A DNA stretch of 12,371 nt. Source: an uncultured Alistipes sp. (GTDB taxonomy: Bacteria > Bacteroidota > Bacteroidia > Bacteroidales > Rikenellaceae). Numbering within the stretch: position 1 is the stretch's first letter; the number at the start of each line of letters is the position of its first letter. Below are positions 7,311 through 12,371 of this stretch, in pieces. The position numbers were made by a program, and so were the translations under genes. Below the pieces are notes generated by a model. It made no database searches and was not told the DNA's origin. It saw nothing but the letters and a program-made list of their open reading frames with translations. Location: positions 1-12,371 of the forward strand of contig URBJ01000067.1 in the NCBI GenBank assembly GCA_900546005.1, read 5' to 3'.

Positions 7311-9320
7311 ATGAGAATGGTACGGGTAGGAATTTGGATTTTGGCGCTGATGCTCGGGTTGCAACTCGGTGCAAGAGAGGTTATCGATATTGACAACGGA
7401 TGGCGTTTCTTCTATCAGTATGAAGGGAGTAGCGATCATGCTCAGACGGTGAATCTGCCCCATACGTGGAGTATCGATGCACTGAATGGGAAGCAAGACT
7501 ACTTCCGTGGCGTAGGTAACTACATGAAGGAGCTGCAGATCCCGAAAAGTTGGGAGGGAAAGCAGATCTATATCCGTTTCGGCGGTGCCGGTACGGTGAC
7601 CGATCTGATTGTGAACGGCCGGCATGTCGGGGAACACAGGGGCGGATATGGTGCTTTCGTTTTCGATCTGACTCCCTATTTGAGATATGGCGTGTCCAAT
7701 TCGATCTGGGCTCAGGTCAGCAATGCACCCCAGTTCGATGTCCTGCCTACGGCCGGTGACTTGAATATCTACGGTGGACTCTATCGCAGCGTAGAACTGA
7801 TCGTGACGGAGCAGACCCATATCGCGGTGGACCATTATGCGTCGTCCGGGGTGTATGTACAACAGAAGAGCGTCCTGCCGGATCGGGCTGAAATCGAAAC
7901 CGTTGTGCGGGTAGAGGGAGCTTCGGGACAGGCCCTGAAGGTCGATATGTCGATCGTTACGCCCGAGGGCGATACGGTTGTCCTGCAACAGAGCGAGTGT
8001 AAAATACCCGAAACACGGTATACGTCGGTAGTGATACCCGTAACCATGCAGAACCCCGTGCTGTGGGACGGTGTGGATAATCCATATATGTATACGGTGC
8101 GTGTCCGGCTGTCCGACGCCTCGGCGGTGTATGATGAAGTGACCGTGCCCATGGGACTGCGCTTCTTTACGGTCGATCCGAAGTCGGGTTTCATGTTGAA
8201 CGGACGGCCCTATCGTTTGAAAGGGGTGAACTACTATGAGGACCGCGATGGGGTAGGGTTGGCCCTGCAGCCGTTCCATGTCCGGGAAGACCTCGATCTG
8301 ATTACCGAGATGGGGGCAAACGCTATTCGTGCGGCTGGGTATCCACACAATCCGGAATTCTATGCCGAGTGTGACCGGCGTGGAATCATTGTCTGGAGCG
8401 AGATCCCCTTTATCGGGCCGGCCTTTATGTCGGATCGTGGATATGTCGATTCGGAGGCCTTCCGGAAAAACGGTGAGATGCAGCTCTATGAGATGATTTT
8501 TCAGCAATATAATCATCCCAGTGTCGTGATGTGGGGACTGTTTGCCGATCAGAATACGGTCTCCGATGACCCGACCGAGTTTATCCGCTCGCTGAATGCA
8601 AAAGCGATGCAGGAGGATCCTTCCCGTCTGACAGTCGGATTGAGCAACAGCGATGGAAGCATCAATTTCATTACCGATCTTGTCGTATGGGATCACGTCT
8701 TCGGGTGGAGAGAGGGACTGCCCAGTGATCTGAGGGTGTGGATCAATCAGTTGCAGAAGCAGTGGGGAAGTCTATGCTCGGGAATCAGCTACGGAGCAGG
8801 TGCCTCGATCTATCAGCAGGAGGATTCCCTGTATCGGCCCGACTACATGGGACGCTGGCACCCCGAACGTTGGCAAACCTATCTGCACGAGCAGTACTTC
8901 CCGATGGTCAACGAATCGCCGTTCTTCTGGGGATGGTTCGTTTCGAATATGTTTGATTACGGTGCGGCGACCCGTACATGGGGTGAGGGTACCGGACTCG
9001 ATGACCGTGGATTGGTGACCTTCGATCGTAAGTACAAGAAGGATGCATTCTATTTCTATAAGGCGAACTGGAACAACTCCGAGCCGATGGTCTACATTGC
9101 AGAACGTAGGTGGAACGAACGGGCGAAACCTAAACAGAACATACGGGTCTATTCCAATGCGAATGAGGTCGAATTGTGGGCCAACGGGGTCTCTTTAGGA
9201 AAAAAGCAGGGGGCGAACGGAATCTTTGTGTGGGAGAATGTCGAGCTGAGGCAGGGAATGAACACCTTGGAGGCGCGTGCCGATATGTGTTGGGATCAGG
9301 CGCTGATTACGATCCATTGA
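7311..9320 (+). CDS. GH2-family (beta-galactosidase-like) secreted protein, probable pseudoenzyme
   Basis: Full GH2 architecture over 669 residues. A signal peptide (1-21) is followed by a jelly-roll sugar-binding domain (about 24-165, with Ile-Tyr-Gly-Gly-Leu-Tyr-Arg), an immunoglobulin-like domain (about 170-280), a TIM barrel from about 284 (Leu-Arg-Phe-Phe) to 590, and a DUF4982-like C-terminal domain (about 595-669, with Val-Tyr-Ser-Asn at 613). The open frame extends upstream to 7059, but that part runs into the cvpA-like gene and has no family sequence. The ATG at 7311 gives a proper signal peptide. The catalytic residues look lost: Trp-Gly-Leu-Phe-Ala412-Asp413 replaces the usual Asn-Glu acid/base pair; Gly-Ile-Ser493-Tyr494-Gly-Ala-Gly lacks the nucleophile Glu expected between Ser and Tyr; and Arg-Ala-Ala-Gly343-Tyr-Pro replaces Arg-x-x-His-Tyr-Pro. 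The rest is well kept, so a glycan-binding or other non-hydrolytic role is plausible. Family membership is firm; inactivity is inferred. Confidence 0.9.
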   Translation: MRMVRVGIWILALMLGLQLGAREVIDIDNGWRFFYQYEGSSDHAQTVNLPHTWSIDALNGKQDYFRGVGNYMKELQIPKSWEGKQIYIRFGGAGTVTDLIVNGRHVGEHRGGYGAFVFDLTPYLRYGVSNSIWAQVSNAPQFDVLPTAGDLNIYGGLYRSVELIVTEQTHIAVDHYASSGVYVQQKSVLPDRAEIETVVRVEGASGQALKVDMSIVTPEGDTVVLQQSECKIPETRYTSVVIPVTMQNPVLWDGVDNPYMYTVRVRLSDASAVYDEVTVPMGLRFFTVDPKSGFMLNGRPYRLKGVNYYEDRDGVGLALQPFHVREDLDLITEMGANAIRAAGYPHNPEFYAECDRRGIIVWSEIPFIGPAFMSDRGYVDSEAFRKNGEMQLYEMIFQQYNHPSVVMWGLFADQNTVSDDPTEFIRSLNAKAMQEDPSRLTVGLSNSDGSINFITDLVVWDHVFGWREGLPSDLRVWINQLQKQWGSLCSGISYGAGASIYQQEDSLYRPDYMGRWHPERWQTYLHEQYFPMVNESPFFWGWFVSNMFDYGAATRTWGEGTGLDDRGLVTFDRKYKKDAFYFYKANWNNSEPMVYIAERRWNERAKPKQNIRVYSNANEVELWANGVSLGKKQGANGIFVWENVELRQGMNTLEARADMCWDQALITIH

Positions 9321-9361
9321 TCGGCCGGACAATTGGAACAACCGGGACAATCGGTGTTGCC

Positions 9362-9414
9362 GGCAAGCGAAAATAATAAAGGACGAGGAACACTCCCCGT
9401 CCTTTTTGCTTGCC
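9362..9414. terminator. Bidirectional intrinsic terminator with nested stems
   Basis: The inner stem pairs AAAGGACG (9378-9385) with CGTCCTTT (9398-9405) and is followed on the plus strand by a T run ending at 9407. On the minus strand the stem is followed by a T-rich TTTATTATTTT tail. An outer stem pairs GGCAAGC (9362-9368) with GCTTGCC (9408-9414). It lies between the convergent ends of the GH2 gene (stop at 9320) and the deoxyhypusine-synthase-like gene (stop at 9431), so it probably ends both transcripts. Confidence 0.85.
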
Positions 9415-9430
9415 TTCTGTCGAAGCGCCT

Positions 9431-10405
9431 CTACCAGCCCAATACGTAGGCGAAGATAAGCGGTGCGACGATCGTAGCGTCTGATTCGACGATGAATTTT
9501 GGCGTATCCGGAGCCAGTTTTCCCCACGTGATTTTCTCGTTCGGAACGGCACCTGAGTAGGACCCGTACGAAGTCGTCGAGTCGGAGATCTGGCAGAAGT
9601 ATTTCCACAGCGGAGTACCGGTCCATCCCAGATCCTGCTCCATCATCGGGACAACGCAGATCGGGAAGTCTCCGGCCGTACCGCCACCGATCTGGAAGAA
9701 TCCTACACCCTCTCCGCCGGAGTTCTTTTTGTACCAATCCGTGAGGAACATCATCGTTTCGATACCGTTTTTGATGATGTGCGGATCGAGTTCTCCTTTG
9801 ATGCAGTGTGCAGCGAAGATATTACCGGTTGTGCTGTCCTCCCATGCGGGAACCACGATCGGAATGTTCTTTTCGCAGGCTGCCAGAACCCAGCTGTCCT
9901 TCGGGTCGATTTCGTAATATTGTTCGAGAACTCCGCTGCGCAGCAGCTTATAGATCACTTCGTACGGAAGAAGACGTTCTCCCGTAGCCTGCATCTCTTT
10001 CCAGATGTCCAAAAGGTGGTGTTCCAGACGACGGAAAGCCTCCTCTTCGGGAATACAGGTGTCGGTCACCCGGTTCATGTGGTTCGAAAGCAGTTCCCAT
10101 TCATCCTGAGGTGTCAGGTCGCGGTAGTGCGGCACACGTTTGTAGTGTGAATGGGCAACGAGGTTCATGATATCCTCTTCGAGGTTGTTGGCCGAGCAGG
10201 AGACGATGTGGAACTTGTCTTTACGGATCATCTCGGCGAGCGACAGCCCGAGTTCTGCCGTACTCATGGCGCCGGCCATTGCCAACATCATTTTGCCACC
10301 CTTGTTGATCAGCTCGTCATAGGCTTTCGCTGCATCGACCAACGACGCCGCATTGAAGTGGCGGTAGTGGTGGGTAATGAACTTTGAAATAGGACTTTTT
10401 TCCAT
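9431..10405 (-). CDS. Deoxyhypusine synthase-like protein (bacterial DHS family)
   Basis: NAD-dependent aminobutyl-transfer enzyme family. Bacteria lack eIF5A, so this protein cannot do the classical hypusine reaction. Homologues outside that role make homospermidine or other polyamines, and a polyamine reaction is the best guess here. The 324-residue frame covers the whole fold. Asn-Glu-Lys-Ile-Thr-Trp-Gly-Lys at 289-296 aligns with the human active site: Lys296 with catalytic Lys329, Glu290 with Glu323, Trp294 with Trp327. Differences matter: the position of human Asp316 is Tyr283, and the Lys-His-His that follows Gly-Gly-Gly in the eukaryotic enzyme is replaced by residues within Thr-Ala-Gly-Asp-Phe (243-247). 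The spermidine site is therefore changed. The start at 10405 is supported by the N-terminus and a promoter-like site upstream. The gene stands alone between the terminator and the esterase pair. Confidence 0.9.
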   Translation of the reverse strand: MEKSPISKFITHHYRHFNAASLVDAAKAYDELINKGGKMMLAMAGAMSTAELGLSLAEMIRKDKFHIVSCSANNLEEDIMNLVAHSHYKRVPHYRDLTPQDEWELLSNHMNRVTDTCIPEEEAFRRLEHHLLDIWKEMQATGERLLPYEVIYKLLRSGVLEQYYEIDPKDSWVLAACEKNIPIVVPAWEDSTTGNIFAAHCIKGELDPHIIKNGIETMMFLTDWYKKNSGGEGVGFFQIGGGTAGDFPICVVPMMEQDLGWTGTPLWKYFCQISDSTTSYGSYSGAVPNEKITWGKLAPDTPKFIVESDATIVAPLIFAYVLGW

Positions 10406-10583
10406 TTTTCTTTAGAAATTTATGACTGAATGTCTGTGTTATTTCCGTTTGGCGTTTCGGTTCCTGCCGAAAACGGGAGACCATTTTCAGCGGAACTTTT
10501 TCTATAGCTCCGGATAGTCGTGGAACGCATATCCGCGTGCAAAGGTATGAAATTATCTCAACAGTTGTCAGACGGTGAACCGA
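10406..10583. other. Leader and promoter region of the DHS-like gene
   Basis: About 180 bases without a gene, between the stop of the downstream esterase and the start of the DHS-like gene. The transcript leader predicted from the -7 box would be about 125-130 bases. It contains a hairpin: CGTTTCGG (10453-10460) pairs with CCGAAAACG (10467-10475, one bulged base) around the loop TTCCTG, and CCGTTT (10445-10450) with AAACGG (10471-10476) could extend it. No known riboswitch consensus is recognised, and there is no clear terminator for the esterase genes. Confidence 0.4.
10540..10547 (-). promoter_or_regulatory. -7 box for the DHS-like gene
   Basis: On the minus strand this reads TACCTTTG, followed by C. 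This is a perfect match to TAnnTTTG and the strongest promoter-type site in the window. It is 134 bases upstream of the DHS-like ATG, with no other gene between. A -33 element at the usual spacing is not clear. Confidence 0.55.
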
Positions 10584-11465
10584 TTATTGATTTCCATTGA
10601 TCGTTTTGAGCCAGCGGGCCAATGCCGTACGTAGCTCTTCGCTGTATTTGAAGTCGGTGTCCCAGCCCCAACCGTGGCTGCCGGTGGGAAAGATGTGCAG
10701 CTCGGCGGCGACCCCATGTCGTTTGAGTGCCGAATAGTAGCGGGTACTGTTTCCGGGCCATACGTTGTCGTCGTCGTCGCTGCAGGCAAGAAATGCGGGT
10801 GGGGTTTGCGCCGTAACCTGTTTCTCGCAGGAGTAACGTCGGGTGGTCAGCGTATCCGACAGATCGCTTTTGAGCAGGTTGCCGAAGGTCTCCCGATCGA
10901 TGATGTCTTGGTCGTCCGTTATTGCGGCATAGATCAAAACCGAAAAGTCGGGACGGTCGGTCGAATCGGTGTAGAGGGTCGATGCCGCCGCTGCCAGATG
11001 TCCGCCTGCCGAGAAACCCATGATGCCGATCCGGTGGGGATCGATGTTGTATCGAGCGGCTCCACTGCGCAAGGTGCGGATCAGAGTCCGTGCATCGCCG
11101 ATCGGAATTTCGGGATGTCCGTTCGGCATCCGGTAGCGCAGAATCGCGGCGGTTACACCCTGCTCGTTGAGCCAGCGGGCAACCTGTATTCCCTCGTGGT
11201 CGAAGCATACGGCTCCGTATCCGCCTCCCGGACAGATTACTACGGCTTGTCCGGTAGCACTTTTCGGGTTGGCGGCAAAGAGCAGGTAGTCGGCCTCTGT
11301 CGTATTGAAGGCAATGTCGTCCGTGTAACGGGCTTCCGAGGGCGGAAGTCCGTTACTGTCCGGAGCACCTTCGGGGTAGAGCGGTTCGGCTGCCGGCATT
11401 TGCGCACGGCCCGTGCTGAAAACACCGGTCAAAAAAAGCGTAAGGATCAGCAGGAATCGATTCAT
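10584..11465 (-). CDS. Secreted alpha/beta-hydrolase esterase, downstream paralogue
   Basis: Exported serine esterase, probably removing acetyl or other acyl groups from carbohydrates; the exact substrate is not readable from sequence. A signal peptide covers about residues 1-21. The oxyanion-hole segment is Cys-Pro-Gly-Gly-Gly-Tyr (78-83). The nucleophile is Ser152 in Gly-Phe-Ser-Ala-Gly-Gly-His, the acid lies within the Asp run 230-233, and the base is His264 in Gly-Ser-His-Gly-Trp-Gly. All three triad members are present, and the 293 residues suit a single-domain enzyme of the Bacteroidota acetyl-xylan-esterase-like type. It starts 21 bases after the stop of a close paralogue on the same strand, so the two are almost surely one transcript and arose by tandem duplication. 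GGA-rich bases directly before the ATG are too close to serve as a normal ribosome-binding site. Confidence 0.87.
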   Translation of the reverse strand: MNRFLLILTLFLTGVFSTGRAQMPAAEPLYPEGAPDSNGLPPSEARYTDDIAFNTTEADYLLFAANPKSATGQAVVICPGGGYGAVCFDHEGIQVARWLNEQGVTAAILRYRMPNGHPEIPIGDARTLIRTLRSGAARYNIDPHRIGIMGFSAGGHLAAAASTLYTDSTDRPDFSVLIYAAITDDQDIIDRETFGNLLKSDLSDTLTTRRYSCEKQVTAQTPPAFLACSDDDDNVWPGNSTRYYSALKRHGVAAELHIFPTGSHGWGWDTDFKYSEELRTALARWLKTINGNQ

Positions 11466-11486
11466 CCTTTGTTGTCAGAAAAAGGG

Positions 11487-12347
11487 TTACTTACGGATTT
11501 CGGTGAGCCAGCGACTGAGCGACCGAAGCAGTTCGTCGTGGTATTTGAACGAATCGCGCCAGCCCCATCCGTGTCCTCCGCTCGGGTAGATATGCAGTTC
11601 GGCCGGAATGCCGTGTTGCTTCAGGGCTGAGTAGTACCGGATGCTGTTTTCGGGCGGAACGCCGGGATCGTCATCGCTCAGGGCAATAAATGCGCGGGGC
11701 GTCTGGTCCGTGACCTGTTTCTCGTTCGAGTAGTATTCGATCAGCGATTCATCGTCTTTTTGACCGATCAGATTATTGCGGGTTCCCATGTGGGTAAACG
11801 TCGGATCGAATGAAATGACCGGGAAGATCAGAATCGAGAAATCGGGTTTGAACGCCCCGATCGTCGAGGCCGTGGCTGCCAGATGACCTCCGGCCGAAAA
11901 GCCCATGATGCCTACCTGATTCGGATCGACATGCCACTTCTGTGCATTTTGCCGCATGAGTTTCAGGGCCGTTTGTGCGTCTTTCAGCGGAATCTGGTCG
12001 TGACCGTTGGGCATTCTGTATCGGAGAACGAGTGCGGTAACACCTTGTCCGTTGAACCATTGGGCCACCTGTATACCTTCGTGGGAATAGGCCACGGAGG
12101 CATATCCGCCCCCCGGACAGATCACTACGGCTTGTCCGGTAGCGGTTTTCGGATCGGCAGGAAAGATGAAGTAGTCGGCTTCGACCGCTCCGACAAGCGA
12201 TTGGGGTGTTTCGACGACCTTCTCCGGCGACAATCCGTTGCTTTCGGTTGCGCCTTCGGGGTATAGAGGCAGAGGCTCGGGATTCTGTGCGGAGAGCGTT
12301 CCTGCAAATAGGGATGCAGTCAACATGGTACAAAAGAATTTTTTCAT
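11487..12347 (-). CDS. Secreted alpha/beta-hydrolase esterase, upstream paralogue
   Basis: Exported serine esterase of 286 residues, homologous along its whole length to the next gene. The signal peptide ends near Leu-Ser-Ala20 before Gln21. Its catalytic set is Ser151 in Gly-Phe-Ser-Ala-Gly-Gly-His, the acid within Ser-Asp-Asp-Asp (224-227) and His259 in Gly-Gly-His-Gly-Trp-Gly. The Cys-Pro-Gly-Gly-Gly-Tyr oxyanion segment (77-82) and the cap-like stretch Leu-Arg-Tyr-Arg-Met-Pro-Asn-Gly-His (108-116) are shared with the paralogue. By eye somewhat more than half of the mature residues are identical. The middle region (about 178-205) and the loop after the acid (Pro-Gly-Val-Pro-Pro here, Asn-Val-Trp-Pro-Gly there) differ, so substrates may differ. 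Only 24 bases of upstream sequence are in the window, so the promoter cannot be seen. Confidence 0.87.
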   Translation of the reverse strand: MKKFFCTMLTASLFAGTLSAQNPEPLPLYPEGATESNGLSPEKVVETPQSLVGAVEADYFIFPADPKTATGQAVVICPGGGYASVAYSHEGIQVAQWFNGQGVTALVLRYRMPNGHDQIPLKDAQTALKLMRQNAQKWHVDPNQVGIMGFSAGGHLAATASTIGAFKPDFSILIFPVISFDPTFTHMGTRNNLIGQKDDESLIEYYSNEKQVTDQTPRAFIALSDDDPGVPPENSIRYYSALKQHGIPAELHIYPSGGHGWGWRDSFKYHDELLRSLSRWLTEIRK

Positions 12348-12371
12348 AAGGTCAGGTTTTAGGAAGTCAGT
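12348..12371. other. Short upstream region of the esterase pair, cut by the window edge
   Basis: These 24 bases precede the ATG of the first esterase on the minus strand. They show no promoter box and are too short to judge. An upstream gene in the same operon is possible beyond the edge. Confidence 0.3.

Noticed and set aside
7290..8696. Minus-strand open frame of 468 codons opposite the GH2 gene
   Set aside because: It is antisense to the GH2 reading frame and resembles no protein family. The plus-strand frame has clear domains.
7311..9320. GH2 gene as a decayed pseudogene
   Set aside because: The frame is uninterrupted over all expected domains with a good signal peptide. Residue loss is confined to catalytic positions, which points to a pseudoenzyme rather than random decay.
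9329..9360. Repeated GGACAAT-like units after the GH2 stop
   Set aside because: There are only two imperfect copies over a few bases, which is not enough to support a repeat or attachment site.
10674..11630. Plus-strand open frame of 318 codons across the two esterases
   Set aside because: It spans parts of two real genes and their junction on the other strand and has no family signature.
1055..12347. A polysaccharide utilisation locus covering the glycan genes
   Set aside because: There is no SusC/SusD pair, hybrid two-component system or anti-sigma system, and housekeeping operons separate the genes.

Overview
The window looks like chromosomal DNA from a gut-type Bacteroidota. The evidence is a secreted GH92 alpha-mannosidase of the Bacteroides type, a GH2 protein, tandem secreted esterases, a DUF3784-like/PH membrane protein, and several TAnnTTTG promoter -7 boxes. 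The moderately GC-rich coding DNA would suit Alistipes or another member of the Rikenellaceae, but that placement is inference. There is no rRNA, tRNA, CRISPR array, insertion sequence or phage gene.

Layout. Positions 1-241 are AT-rich non-coding DNA ending in a promoter-like site. A small membrane protein with a C-terminal PH-like domain follows (242-976, +). Next is a secreted GH92 exo-alpha-mannosidase (1055-3361, +) whose six key residues match those of BT3990 at one constant numbering offset, which predicts alpha-1,2 specificity. A two-gene housekeeping unit follows: ybaK, a mischarged-tRNA deacylase, and mutY, an adenine DNA glycosylase, overlapping by 8 bases. It converges on the minus-strand operon cvpA-like / rsgA / trmH, whose genes also overlap. 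A divergent intergenic region (7183-7310) separates that operon from a plus-strand secreted GH2-family protein (7311-9320). A strong two-way terminator sits between this gene and a minus-strand deoxyhypusine-synthase-like gene (9431-10405). The right end holds two adjacent, clearly paralogous secreted alpha/beta-hydrolase esterases on the minus strand (10584-12347).

How the genes may work together. GH92, the GH2 protein and the two esterases all carry export signals and fit glycan scavenging in the periplasm or at the cell surface. They do not form a classical polysaccharide utilisation locus: there is no SusC/SusD pair and no dedicated regulator, and housekeeping genes lie between them. The middle genes serve translation quality control, ribosome assembly, tRNA modification and DNA repair.

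The most notable observation is that the GH2 protein keeps the whole family architecture but lacks the catalytic machinery. The acid/base Asn-Glu pair reads Ala-Asp. The nucleophile Glu appears to be missing by exactly one codon (Ile-Ser-Tyr-Gly where Ile-Ser-Glu-Tyr-Gly is expected). The active-site His of the Arg-x-x-His-Tyr-Pro motif is Gly. The reading frame is otherwise intact, so this looks like a maintained pseudo-glycosidase rather than debris. A second point is that the deoxyhypusine-synthase-like enzyme keeps the catalytic Lys but not the polyamine-binding residues of the eukaryotic enzyme, which suggests a different substrate.
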